Assembly: GCF_031458115.1 (NCBI RefSeq)
Contig: NZ_JAVDXV010000010.1
Span: 124,001 to 188,000, forward strand
DNA length: 64,000 bases
Direction: 5' to 3'
Source of the DNA: Pelomonas asaccharophilus_A
GTDB lineage: Bacteria; Pseudomonadota; Gammaproteobacteria; Burkholderiales; Burkholderiaceae_C
A program made the position numbers and the translations under genes. The notes below the pieces were generated by a model that was not told where the DNA came from, made no database searches, and worked only from the letters and a program-made list of their open reading frames with translations. Positions 52,004 through 60,529 of this stretch are shown piece by piece (the stretch's first letter is position 1; each line of letters begins with the position of its first letter).

Positions 52004-52519
52004 ATGAGTACCGCTGATTTCAAGTTCCGGCCACTGGCCGAGCCCGACCTGCCGCTGCTGCATGCGTGGCTGCAGCGGCCGCACGTGGCCGAACGGTGGG
52101 GGCCGGCGGAACCGGTGGAAGAACTGCGCGAGGACTTCCTGAGCGGCGGCACGACGCGCGCCTTCATGGCGCTGCTCGACGGCGAGCCGGTGGGTTTCGT
52201 GCAGAGCTATGTCGTCATGGGCTCGGGCGACGGCTGGTGGGAGGACGAAACCGACCCCGGCGCGCGCGGCATTGACCAGTTCCTGGCTCATGCGCACCAG
52301 CTGGGCCGGGGCCTGGGCCGGGCGATGGTGCGGGCCTTCGTGGCCCGGCTGTTCTCAGACCAGGCCGTCACTGTCGTGCAGACCGACCCGTCGCCCGACA
52401 ACCCGCGCGCCATCCGCTGCTATGCGGCCGCGGGATTCAAGGCGGTGGGCGAGGTTGTCACGCCCGATGGGCCGGCGCTGCTGATGCGCTGCTGGCGTGC
52501 CGCCTCGCCGCAAGACTGA
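52004..52519 (+). CDS. GNAT acetyltransferase, AAC(6')-like, 171 aa
   Basis: The N-terminus FRPLAEPDLPLLHAWLQRPHVAERWG and FQSY-like substrate region (VGFVQSYVV), then GRGLGRAMVRAFVARLF and DPSPDNPRAIRCYAAAGF, match the AAC(6')-Ib/IucB-type GNAT group. Chromosomal members of this group often have no resistance role, and none is claimed. The ATG at 52004 is preferred. Confidence 0.82.
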   Translation: MSTADFKFRPLAEPDLPLLHAWLQRPHVAERWGPAEPVEELREDFLSGGTTRAFMALLDGEPVGFVQSYVVMGSGDGWWEDETDPGARGIDQFLAHAHQLGRGLGRAMVRAFVARLFSDQAVTVVQTDPSPDNPRAIRCYAAAGFKAVGEVVTPDGPALLMRCWRAASPQD

Positions 52520-52712
52520 GCATTTCCACAGGCGATGCTGGTGCCCGCCGCCTCACGACGGGGAGGCGGCCGCACCGGCCGGAGGCGGTTCATGCGGTGA
52601 TGGGAAAGGGCTCCCGCGAGCAGGGGATCGGATAGCCCATGAGGGGGAGATACAGCCGGCCGGCGCGGCGCTATAACGAAGGCGATTGACCACGGATGTC
52701 GGGGAGAGTCGC

Positions 52713-52919
52713 ATGAAAGCCCAGCACGCCCTTGTCGCAGTCGTCCTGTTTGCAGGGCTGATCGGCCTGGCCTTCGTGGGCCTGGCTGCCGGCCATGGCT
52801 TGCAGCTCGGCGATCCGTGGGCCATGGCGCAGCACCCGCTGTTCAGCTCGGGCGCGGCCTCGCTGACCTCGGCCGTCGTCTGCGTGCTGTTGCTGCTGCG
52901 CTTCGGGCGCAGGCACTGA
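52713..52919 (+). CDS. Small membrane protein, 68 aa
   Basis: Two hydrophobic helices (ALVAVVLFAGLIGLAFVGLA and SLTSAVVCVLLLLRFG). GGGGAGA precedes the ATG at 52713. Function unknown. It converges with the 57-residue gene on the other strand. Confidence 0.65.
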   Translation: MKAQHALVAVVLFAGLIGLAFVGLAAGHGLQLGDPWAMAQHPLFSSGAASLTSAVVCVLLLLRFGRRH

Positions 52920-52925
52920 GGGCTG

Positions 52926-53099
52926 TCAGGCCGGTGGATCCTTGGCCCGTGTGCGGGAGACCGCCATCATGATGCCGATGCCGGCCACGATGAGGCAGAC
53001 GATGGCCACATAGGTCACCGCCAGGCCGGCCGTGATCAAGGCCCACGCGACGCCGCCCAGCAGCACCGCGAGCCCAAGGATGTAGAGGGCGAACGACAT
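52926..53099 (-). CDS. Small membrane protein, 57 aa
   Basis: A short frame: ATG at 53099, preceded by GGAG, running to TGA at 52926. It encodes two adjoining hydrophobic helices (FALYILGLAVLLGGVAWALI, then VAIVCLIVAGIGIMMAV) and a basic C-terminus (SRTRAKDPPA). Clear membrane-protein composition and a ribosome site support a real gene. Function unknown. Confidence 0.68.
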   Translation of the reverse strand: MSFALYILGLAVLLGGVAWALITAGLAVTYVAIVCLIVAGIGIMMAVSRTRAKDPPA

Positions 53100-53282
53100 G
53101 TCAGCTCCGTTTGAGGACTTTGTGCAGCGACTCTATGGCGGCGCCAGCGCCGCCCCGGTCGGACGTTTCGCCTCACCACCGTAGGCCCGTTCCTACCGCC
53201 TTTGCGGGCTCGCGCCTTCAGGCTGCTGCCGTGCCTGGGACTATCGTCGCCGCTCATGAGAATCGTTATGGGTGAGGCGGTC

Positions 53283-53777
53283 ATGCGCAGGAACTGGACG
53301 CGGCATCAGCTGGTGGGCTTGGTGGGGTGGCTGGCCATCACTTTCGTGGCCGCTGCGGTGGGCTCGGTGGCCTCGGCGGACGCGCCGACCTTCTATGCCC
53401 AGCTGTCCAAGCCCGACTGGGCGCCGCCGGCGTCGGTCTTCGGGCCGGTCTGGACGCTGCTGTACCTGTTGATGGGCATCGCCGCCTGGCTGGTGTGGCG
53501 CGAGCGCTCGGCGCGGGGCGTGGACGGTGCCCTGAGCCTGTTCCTCATCCAGCTGGCGGCGAACGCGCTGTGGTCCTGGCTGTTCTTCAGCTGGCGCCAG
53601 GGCGCTTTCGCGCTGGTGGACATCCTGTTGCTGCTGCTGCTCATCGCCGGCACCGCCGCGTCGTTCTGGCGCATCAACCGCCTGGCCAGCGCGCTGTTGC
53701 TGCCCTATCTCGCCTGGGTCGCGTTCGCGTCGGTGCTGACCGGCGTGGTCTGGCAGCGCAATCCGGGGCTTTTATAG
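53283..53777 (+). CDS. tspO: TspO/MBR family protein, 164 aa
   Basis: A five-helix membrane protein binding tetrapyrroles or sterols. Family features: a WxPP loop (LSKPDWAPPASVFGPVWT), LYLLMGIAAWLVWR, IQLAANALWSWLFFSW and a final helix. The start at 53283 was chosen; earlier in-frame Met codons at 53259 and 53268 lack a ribosome site. Probably a stress-linked porphyrin transporter/sensor. Confidence 0.9.
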   Translation: MRRNWTRHQLVGLVGWLAITFVAAAVGSVASADAPTFYAQLSKPDWAPPASVFGPVWTLLYLLMGIAAWLVWRERSARGVDGALSLFLIQLAANALWSWLFFSWRQGAFALVDILLLLLLIAGTAASFWRINRLASALLLPYLAWVAFASVLTGVVWQRNPGLL

Positions 53778-53826
53778 GGGCCGCCAAGAGGCATGGCGGC
53801 TTACCCCCGGACGGTAAACTGCCTCG

Positions 53827-54513
53827 ATGCCCGTTCTGCTTGCCCTTGACAGCTCCACCGAGACGATGGCCCTGGCCCTCGTGACCCCGGGGCCGGCCAA
53901 GCTGTTCGAGGCCGCGGGGGGCGCCCAGGCCTCGGCGCGCATGCTGCCCGAGATCAAGGCCTTGCTGGCGGATGCCGGCCTGAAGCTGGCGGACGTGGAT
54001 GCCATTGCCTACGGCCAGGGCCCCGGCGCCTTCACCGGCCTGCGTACCGCCTGCGCGGTCGCCCAGGGGCTGGCCTTCGGACTGGACAAGCCCGTGCTGG
54101 CCATCGACAGCCTGATGCTGGTGGCCGAGGACGCCCGCGCCCAGGGCGCCGGCGACGATGTCTGGGTGGCGATGGATGCGCGCATCGGCGAGATCTACGC
54201 GGCGCACTACCGCTGGACCGATGGCGGCTGGCAGGTGGACGGCGCGCCCGCGCTGTACGCCCCCGCCGCGCTGGCAGCCCACTGGGGACAGCCGGTCGCC
54301 GTGGCCGGCACCGCGCTGACCGAGTACGCCGACGCGCTGGGCTCGCTGCCCCACGCCTGGCCGCAGACCCGCTCGCGCGCCGCCGCCTTGGGCGCGCTGG
54401 CGCTGGCCGCCTGGCAACGCGGCGAGGCGCGCGACGCCGCCGAAGCGGTGCCCGTCTACGTGCGCGACAAGGTCGCGCTGACGACGGCTGAACGCGAGCA
54501 GGCCAAGGCATGA
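53827..54513 (+). CDS. tsaB: tRNA t6A biosynthesis protein TsaB, 228 aa
   Basis: Dimerisation partner of TsaD for N6-threonylcarbamoyladenosine formation in tRNA. Pattern LLALDSSTETMALAL at the start and YGQGPGAFTGLRTACAVAQGLAF match the family. The C-terminus is long for a TsaB. Its stop overlaps the rimI ATG (ATGA). Typical first gene of the tsaB-rimI-UDG string of Burkholderiales. Confidence 0.93.
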   Translation: MPVLLALDSSTETMALALVTPGPAKLFEAAGGAQASARMLPEIKALLADAGLKLADVDAIAYGQGPGAFTGLRTACAVAQGLAFGLDKPVLAIDSLMLVAEDARAQGAGDDVWVAMDARIGEIYAAHYRWTDGGWQVDGAPALYAPAALAAHWGQPVAVAGTALTEYADALGSLPHAWPQTRSRAAALGALALAAWQRGEARDAAEAVPVYVRDKVALTTAEREQAKA

Positions 54514-54995
54514 GTGCGCAACTGGACCGGGGGCTGCCGCCCTTTGAAGCCTCCGGCATGCGCCTGCCGGACCTGACCGAGGTCATGGCCGTCGAGCGGC
54601 GGGCCTATCCGGTGCCGTGGACGCACGGCAACTTCGTCGACTCGCTCGCCGCCGGTTATCCGGCCGAGGTGTTGCGCGGCCCGCGCGCCGAGCTGCTGGG
54701 CTACTGGGTGGCCATGCCGGGCGTGGACGAGCTGCACCTGCTCAACATCACGGTCGCGTCGGCCTGGCAGGGGCGCGGCCTGGCCGTCGTCATGCTGGAC
54801 CGCCTCGTCAACGCCTGCCGGCAGCGCGGCCTGACGCAGCTATGGCTTGAGGTGCGCGTCAGCAACGAGCGCGCGCGCGATGTCTATCTGCGCTACGGCT
54901 TTGTCGAGGTCGGCCGGCGCCGCGCCTACTACCCGGTCGTGCAGGGGCCGCGCGAGGACGCCCTGCTGATGAGCCTGCCGGTGGCGGCGGTCTAG
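54510..54995 (+). CDS. rimI: Ribosomal-protein S18-alanine N-acetyltransferase RimI, 161 aa
   Basis: GNAT enzyme that acetylates the N-terminal Ala of ribosomal protein S18. Motifs: VERRAYPVPWTHGNFVDSL near the N-terminus, acetyl-CoA loop WQGRGLAVVMLDRL, and ARDVYLRYGFVEVGRRRAYY at the C-terminus. Coupled to tsaB by overlap and 2 bp ahead of the UDG-like gene. Confidence 0.93.
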   Translation: MSAQLDRGLPPFEASGMRLPDLTEVMAVERRAYPVPWTHGNFVDSLAAGYPAEVLRGPRAELLGYWVAMPGVDELHLLNITVASAWQGRGLAVVMLDRLVNACRQRGLTQLWLEVRVSNERARDVYLRYGFVEVGRRRAYYPVVQGPREDALLMSLPVAAV

Positions 54996-54997
54996 CG

Positions 54998-55789
54998 ATG
55001 AGCTGGGACCAACGCCAGCGGGCCATGCTCGCCGAGATGGGCTTCCGGCTGCCGGAGCAGGCCGAGGCTCACGAGGCACCCGACGTCGCGGGTGCTGTCG
55101 TCGTCGAGGCGCCCGCGCTGGTCGCCGTCGAACGCGCGCCCGCAGCCGCACCTGTGCCCGCGCCGATGGCCGCGCGCCCCCCGACGCCCACGCCGCGTGC
55201 TGCCGCCGTGGTGCCGACGGCACTGGCCGGCCTGGACCTGGCCGCGCTGCGCGAGGCCGTGCTGGACGGCCGCGCCTGCGGCGCCTGCGAGCACCGTGTG
55301 CACCTGTTCGGGCGCGGTGCGCAGCCGCAGGCGACCTGGCTGGTCGTCACCGATCCGCCGGACGAAGCCGATGAGGGCGCCGGCGAACTGCTCGGCGGTG
55401 ACGCCGGCCGGCTGCTGGACCGCATGCTGGCGGCCGTGGGTCAACGCGTGAGCGGCGACGGCGCGACGGCCTTCGTCGCCCCCATCGTGCCAGGCCGGGC
55501 ACCACGTGGCCGGCCGCCGCTGCCGCAGGAGCTGGAGGCCGGCGAGGCCCAGTTGGCGCGGCTGGTGGAGCTGCTGCAGCCCCGGCTGGTGCTGGCCATG
55601 GGCCTGCATGCCGCGCGCCGGCTGAGCGGCAGCGCCGACCCGCTGGGCCGGCTGCGCGGGCGCGTGCATTTGTGGCGCGACCTGCCCGTGGTGGTCACCT
55701 ACCATCCAGGCTATCTGCTGCGAAATCCGGCCGACAAGGCCGGAGCCTGGGACGACCTGTGTCTGGCCCGCAAGACCTTCAACACATGA
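54998..55789 (+). CDS. Divergent uracil-DNA glycosylase superfamily protein, 263 aa
   Basis: A protein in the family 4/5 UDG fold by the C-terminal TYHPGYLLRNPADKAGAWDDL and one Fe-S Cys pair (CGACEHRV, C94/C97). The two other cluster Cys of family 4 enzymes are not found, and the motif GEAPG with its catalytic acidic residues is replaced by VTDPPDEADEG. The N-terminal 75 residues are Pro/Ala/Val-rich. It may be catalytically impaired or have a different substrate. It is coupled to rimI and the c-di-GMP gene (ATGA). Confidence 0.8.
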   Translation: MSWDQRQRAMLAEMGFRLPEQAEAHEAPDVAGAVVVEAPALVAVERAPAAAPVPAPMAARPPTPTPRAAAVVPTALAGLDLAALREAVLDGRACGACEHRVHLFGRGAQPQATWLVVTDPPDEADEGAGELLGGDAGRLLDRMLAAVGQRVSGDGATAFVAPIVPGRAPRGRPPLPQELEAGEAQLARLVELLQPRLVLAMGLHAARRLSGSADPLGRLRGRVHLWRDLPVVVTYHPGYLLRNPADKAGAWDDLCLARKTFNT

Positions 55790-57852
55790 GCGCTGCCGAC
55801 GATGCGGCGCGCTCCGTGGAGGCTGCGCGATTCAAGTTGCTGGCCGACTACCTGCCGGCCTGGATCGCCCTCTACGACGCCAAGACCCAGGTCTGTCTGT
55901 TCGCCAACCGCGGCTATGCCAGCGCCTTCGGGCTGACCGAGCAGAGCATCCTCGGCAAGACCTTCGCCGAGATCATCGGCACCGAGGCCGTGGCGTTGAT
56001 CCAGCCGTCCGTGGACCGCGTGCTGTCGGAGCGCGTGGCCGTCAGCTACGAGCGCGAGCTGCCCGAGGCCGACGGCACGCCGCGCTGGATCGAGGTGCAC
56101 CTGATCCCGCAACTGGGCCCGGACGGCGAGCCGGTGGCCAGCTGCGTGCTGATCAACGACATCACCAAGTTCCGGCTCGCCGAGCGCGCGATGCGCGAGT
56201 CCGAGGCGCGGCTGGACAAGTTCATGCAGGCCACGGTGGAAGGCATCCTGTTCCACAAGGACGGCATCACCACCGACGTGAACCCGCCGTGCTGCGAGCT
56301 GGTGGGCTACACGCTGGCCGAGATGGTGGGGCGCCACGTGCTGTCCTTCATCGCCGAGGACGAGCTGCCCAAGGTCAAGGAGGTCATGCGCCTGGGCCGG
56401 GAGCTGCGCTACGAGACCGCCGTGCTGCACAAGGACGGCACGCGCATCCCGGTCGAGTTCATCGTGCGCACGCTGGAGCGCGACGGCGAGAAGCTGCGCA
56501 TGACCATCGTGCGCGACATCCGTGACCGCATCGAGAGCGAGGCGCGCATCCAGCACCTGGCGCACCACGACGCGCTGACCGGGCTGCTGAACCGCGCGTC
56601 TTTCATGGACCGCATGGCCGGCATGCTCAGGCGCGCCGAGCGCAAGGGCGAGATGCTGGCGCTGCTGTTCATCGACCTGGACAACTTCAAGCGCGTCAAC
56701 GACTCGCTGGGTCATCTCGAGGGCGACCAGGTGCTGACCACCGTGTCCGAACGCCTCATCGGCGCGCTGCGCGGCAGCGACCTCGTGGGCCGCTTCGGCG
56801 GCGACGAGTTCGTCGTGCTGCTCAGCGACCTGGAGAGCCGCGCCGACGTCATCGTCGTGCTGGAGGCGCTGCTGTCCGTCGTGGAAGTGCCGGTCAAGGC
56901 CGACGGCCGCTCGCTGTCCGTCACGCCGTCCATCGGCGTGGCCGTGTTCCCGGACGACGGCCGCCAGGCCGACGAGCTGATCCAGCATGCCGACACGGCC
57001 ATGTACCGCGCGAAAGCCCGTGGACGCGCGACGTATCAGTTCTTCGAGCCCGCGCTGGCCGAGACGGCCTATGCCGACCTCGTGCTGGAGGCCGAGCTGG
57101 CGCAGGGCCTGACGCGCAACGAGTTCGAGCTGTTCTTCCAGCCGCAGGTGGAGGCGACCACGGGCCAGCTGTCGGGCGCCGAGGCGCTGCTGCGCTGGCG
57201 CCACCCGGAGCGTGGCCTGCTGTCGCCGGACCGTTTCATCTTCGTCGCCGAGCGCCACCGCTTGATGCTCGCTCTGGGCGAATGGGTGCTGCGCGAGGCC
57301 GCGCAGACCGCGCGGCGGTGGCGCGAGCAGGGGCTCACGAGCGGGCACGGGCCCATGCGCATCGCCGTCAACCTGTCGCGCATGCAGTTCAACCTGAACG
57401 GCTTTGCCGACACGGTCGGCCGCGTGCTGGCCGAGGCGGGCGCCAAGGGCCAGTGGCTGGAGCTGGAACTGACCGAGCGCATGCTGATCGACGACATCGA
57501 GCATGCGCCCGCCACGCTCAGCGCGCTGCGCGCCCAGGGGCTGACCGTGTCGGTGGACGACTTCGGCACCGGCTACACGTCGCTGGCCCACCTGACCGAG
57601 CTGCCGCTGGACAAGCTCAAGATCGACCAGGGTTTCGTCGCCCGGCTGCCCGACGACGTGGGCGCGCAGGCCATCACGCGCGCCATCGTGCAGATGGCCG
57701 TGGGCTTGGGCCTGACCGTCACGGCCGAAGGCGTGCGCACCGCGGCGCAGTGGCAGCTGCTGTCCGGCTGGGGCTGCCAACAGTTCCAGGGCGAGCTGGT
57801 GGGCGCGCCCATGCCGGCGGCCGAGTTCGAGGCCTGGGTCAAGGCAAGATGA
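55786..57852 (+). CDS. PAS-PAS-GGDEF-EAL c-di-GMP protein, 688 aa
   Basis: A soluble dual-domain c-di-GMP protein. PAS 1 (about 13-130: FKLLADYLPAWIALYD), PAS 2 (about 143-260: FMQATVEGILFHKDG), GGDEF with intact active site (RFGGDEFVVLL) and I-site (RGSD), then EAL with EALLRW, DDFGTGYTSL and LDKLKIDQGFV, all key metal-binding residues present. So both cyclase and phosphodiesterase may be active. The start at 55786 overlaps the UDG stop. Confidence 0.93.
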   Translation: MSAADDAARSVEAARFKLLADYLPAWIALYDAKTQVCLFANRGYASAFGLTEQSILGKTFAEIIGTEAVALIQPSVDRVLSERVAVSYERELPEADGTPRWIEVHLIPQLGPDGEPVASCVLINDITKFRLAERAMRESEARLDKFMQATVEGILFHKDGITTDVNPPCCELVGYTLAEMVGRHVLSFIAEDELPKVKEVMRLGRELRYETAVLHKDGTRIPVEFIVRTLERDGEKLRMTIVRDIRDRIESEARIQHLAHHDALTGLLNRASFMDRMAGMLRRAERKGEMLALLFIDLDNFKRVNDSLGHLEGDQVLTTVSERLIGALRGSDLVGRFGGDEFVVLLSDLESRADVIVVLEALLSVVEVPVKADGRSLSVTPSIGVAVFPDDGRQADELIQHADTAMYRAKARGRATYQFFEPALAETAYADLVLEAELAQGLTRNEFELFFQPQVEATTGQLSGAEALLRWRHPERGLLSPDRFIFVAERHRLMLALGEWVLREAAQTARRWREQGLTSGHGPMRIAVNLSRMQFNLNGFADTVGRVLAEAGAKGQWLELELTERMLIDDIEHAPATLSALRAQGLTVSVDDFGTGYTSLAHLTELPLDKLKIDQGFVARLPDDVGAQAITRAIVQMAVGLGLTVTAEGVRTAAQWQLLSGWGCQQFQGELVGAPMPAAEFEAWVKAR

Positions 57853-58928
57853 ATCTGAACGACAAGATCCGCGCGCAGATCGCCGCAGAGGGCGGCTGGC
57901 TGCCGTTCGACCGCTTCATGAGCATGGCCTTGTACGAGCCGGGCCTGGGCTACTACGCGGGCGGCCGGCGCAAGTTCGGCACCATGCCCTCGCAGGGCTC
58001 TGACTTCGTCACCGCGCCGGAGATGTCGCCGCTGTTCGGCCGCGCGCTGGCGCGCCAGCTCGCGCAGGCCATGGACGCCAGCGGCTGCCGCGACGTCATG
58101 GAGTTCGGCGCCGGCTCCGGCGCGCTGGCCGCGCAGCTGATCGCCGAGCTGGACGCGCTCGGTGCAGGCCTGGCGCGCTACCGCATCGTGGAGCTGTCGG
58201 CCGAGCTGCGCGAGCGCCAGCGCGAACGCCTGGCGCATTGGAGTGACCGCGTCGAATGGCTGGACGCGCTGCCCGAGCAGATCGAGGCGGTGGTCATCGG
58301 CAACGAGGTGCTGGACGCGATGCCGGTGCAGCTGCTCTCGTTCGACGGCCAGGTGTGGCGCGAGCGCGGCGTCGTGGCCGCGGGTGAGGGCTTCGCGTTC
58401 GAGGATCGCGCCACGATGCAGCGCCCGCCCATAGACACGGGTTTCGTGCCCGGCACCGTCACCGAGATCCACCCGCAGGCCGAGGCCTTCACGAAGACGC
58501 TGGCGCGTGCGCTGAAGCGTGGTGCGGCCTTCTTCATCGACTACGGCTTCCCCGAGGCCGAGTACTACCACCCGCAGCGCCATGGCGGCACGCTGATGTG
58601 CCACCAGGGCCACCTGGCCGACCCCGATCCGCTGCTGGCCGTGGGCGACAAGGACATCACGGCCCACGTCAACTTCACCGGCATCGCGCTGGCGGGGCAA
58701 GATGCGGGGCTGGTCGTGCTGGGCTATACCAGCCAGGCCAATTTCCTGCTCAACTGCGGCATCGCCGATCTGCTGACCGGCGCTCGCTTAAGCGAGCGCG
58801 CGATGGCGCATCGCCTGCTGGCCGAGCACGAGATGGGCGAGTTGTTCAAGGTGGTGGGCTTCGCGCCGCTGAATGCGCCGTTCGATGCGATTGGTTTTGA
58901 ACGCGGGGATCGTTCGCACAAACTCTGA
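57849..58928 (+). CDS. SAM-dependent methyltransferase, MidA/NDUFAF7 family, 359 aa
   Basis: Homolog of the human mitochondrial NDUFAF7 arginine methyltransferase. Motifs: MSMALYEPGLGYYAGGRRKFG, SDFVTAPEMSPLFGRALARQL and the SAM-binding EFGAGSGALAAQL, then VIGNEVLDAMPV. Target in bacteria unsettled. Overlaps the GGDEF/EAL stop by ATGA. It ends just before the second copy of the palindromic repeat. Confidence 0.92.
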   Translation: MNLNDKIRAQIAAEGGWLPFDRFMSMALYEPGLGYYAGGRRKFGTMPSQGSDFVTAPEMSPLFGRALARQLAQAMDASGCRDVMEFGAGSGALAAQLIAELDALGAGLARYRIVELSAELRERQRERLAHWSDRVEWLDALPEQIEAVVIGNEVLDAMPVQLLSFDGQVWRERGVVAAGEGFAFEDRATMQRPPIDTGFVPGTVTEIHPQAEAFTKTLARALKRGAAFFIDYGFPEAEYYHPQRHGGTLMCHQGHLADPDPLLAVGDKDITAHVNFTGIALAGQDAGLVVLGYTSQANFLLNCGIADLLTGARLSERAMAHRLLAEHEMGELFKVVGFAPLNAPFDAIGFERGDRSHKL

Positions 58929-58936
58929 ACCAGCTC

Positions 58937-59281
58937 ATGAATGCAACCACAGGGACACGGAGACACAGAGGAACTTCCGTCTTTTCTCTGTGCCTCGGCG
59001 TCTCTGTGGTTGCATTTGGCCTTCCTGCGCTGGCGCAGGACATCAACACCGGCCGCAATCTCGCGGCCACCTGCGCCAGCTGCCATGGCACGCAGGGCCG
59101 GCCGCGCGGCACCGTGATGCCGCCGCTGGCGGGCATGAAGTCGGGCGTCATGCTGGAACTGCTGGCCGACTACCGCAGCGGCAGGCAGCCCGGCACCGTG
59201 ATGCCGCAGATCGTCAAGGGCTACAGCGAGGCGCAACTGCGCGCCATCGCGGCCTATTTCGAAGCGCAGGCCAGGCCATGA
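58937..59281 (+). CDS. Small monoheme cytochrome c with repeat-derived signal peptide, 114 aa
   Basis: A class I cytochrome c with heme motif CASCH, axial Met in GTVMPQIVKGY, and cleavage expected after ALA (about residue 33). The signal peptide (NATTGTRRHRGTSVFS, then LCLGVSVVAFGLPALA) is written over the palindromic repeat at 58940-59017. The start ATG is at 58937. It is co-translated with the flavocytochrome gene, whose ATG overlaps the stop. Role: electron acceptor for the flavoprotein. Confidence 0.88.
   Translation: MNATTGTRRHRGTSVFSLCLGVSVVAFGLPALAQDINTGRNLAATCASCHGTQGRPRGTVMPPLAGMKSGVMLELLADYRSGRQPGTVMPQIVKGYSEAQLRAIAAYFEAQARP
58940..59017. repeat. Palindromic dispersed repeat, copy 2
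   Basis: An inverted repeat of about 78 bp, left arm AATGCAACCACAGGGACACG and right arm GTCTCTGTGGTTGCATT, with about five mismatches between arms. The same family as 11203-11283. It overlaps codons 2-27 of the cytochrome c gene. Confidence 0.88.
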
Positions 59282-60525
59282 TGCAGCGCCGCCACCTGAT
59301 CGCAGCCGGCGGCCTGGCGCTGGCCGGCTGCGTGACGCCCACGGCAGCGGTGGGCCGCGTCGTCGTCGTGGGCGGCGGCTTCGGCGGCGCCACGGCCGCG
59401 CGCTACCTGAAGCTGTGGGGCGGCGCGGCGGTGGACGTCACGCTGGTGGAGCGCCACGAGGGCTTCATCTCCTGCCCGATGTCCAACCTGGTCATCGCCA
59501 GCGCGCGCGATCTGGCCAGCATCAGCCACGGCTATGCGGGCCTGCAGGCGCTGGGCGTGAAGCGCGTGCGCGGCGAGGTCGTCGCGATCGACCCGGCCCG
59601 GCGCAGCGTGCAGCTGGCCGACGGCAGCCGTATCCACAGCGACCGGCTGGTCCTGGCGCCCGGCATCGGCCTGGTGGCCGACGACGTGCCGGGCCTGCCG
59701 GCCGCGTTCGCCAGCGGCCGCGCGCTGCATGCCTGGCAGGCCGGCGCGCAGACGCTGAGCCTGCGTCGCCAGCTGGAGGCGCTGCCCGACGGCGGCGTCG
59801 TGCTGATGAGCATCCCCAAGGCGCCGTACCGCTGCCCGCCCGGGCCCTACGAGCGCGCCTGCCTGATCGCGTCCTGGCTGCGCCGCGCCCGGCCGCGTGC
59901 CAAGTTGCTGGTGCTGGACGCCAACCCCGAGGTGCAGAGCAAGAAGTCCTTGTTCGAGCGCGCGTTCGCGCAGCACCATGCCGGCGTGCTGGAGTACCGG
60001 CCCAATGCCGAGCTGAAGGAGGTGACGGCCGACGGCGTTGCGCGCTTCGAGTTCGAGGACATCCGCGCCGATGTGCTGAACCTGATCCCGCCGCAGCGCG
60101 CCGGCGACCTGGCGCTGCCGTTCGCCAACGTGAACCGCCGCTGGGTGGGGGTGGACTGGCTGACGATGGAGGCCCAGGCTGCACCGGGCGTGCATGTGGT
60201 GGGCGACGCCATCCTGTCGGCGCCAGGCATGCCCAAGTCCGGCCACCTGGCCAACCAGCAGGCCAAGCTGGCCGCGGCGGCCGTGCTGCAGTTGCTGAAG
60301 GGCGAGGCCGTGAACCCCGAGCCGCTGGTGATGAACACCTGCTACAGCTTCGTCACGCCGGACGAGGCCATGCACGTGGCCTCGGTGCACCGCTACGACG
60401 CGGCCGACAAGACGATGAAGACGGTGCCCGGCTCGGGCGGCGTGTCGGCCGCGGCCAGTGCGGCCGAGGCGGCCTATGCGCGCGGCTGGGCCGAGAACAT
60501 CTGGGCCGACAGCCTGGCGCTTTGA
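59278..60525 (+). CDS. FAD-dependent sulfide:cytochrome c oxidoreductase-type flavoprotein, 415 aa
   Basis: Resembles the FccB flavoprotein subunit of flavocytochrome c sulfide dehydrogenase. Signal with Cys (LIAAGGLALAGC), FAD-binding motif VVVVGGGFGGATAA at 28-41, catalytic Cys in FISCPMSNLVIA, second Cys in RCPPGPYERACLIAS. The C-terminal half has DAILSAPGMPKSGHLANQ. It pairs with the upstream monoheme cytochrome, as FccA/FccB do, so electrons from sulfide or a related sulfur compound could pass to cytochrome c. Substrate not proven. Confidence 0.87.
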   Translation: MMQRRHLIAAGGLALAGCVTPTAAVGRVVVVGGGFGGATAARYLKLWGGAAVDVTLVERHEGFISCPMSNLVIASARDLASISHGYAGLQALGVKRVRGEVVAIDPARRSVQLADGSRIHSDRLVLAPGIGLVADDVPGLPAAFASGRALHAWQAGAQTLSLRRQLEALPDGGVVLMSIPKAPYRCPPGPYERACLIASWLRRARPRAKLLVLDANPEVQSKKSLFERAFAQHHAGVLEYRPNAELKEVTADGVARFEFEDIRADVLNLIPPQRAGDLALPFANVNRRWVGVDWLTMEAQAAPGVHVVGDAILSAPGMPKSGHLANQQAKLAAAAVLQLLKGEAVNPEPLVMNTCYSFVTPDEAMHVASVHRYDAADKTMKTVPGSGGVSAAASAAEAAYARGWAENIWADSLAL

Positions 60526-60529
60526 GGCA

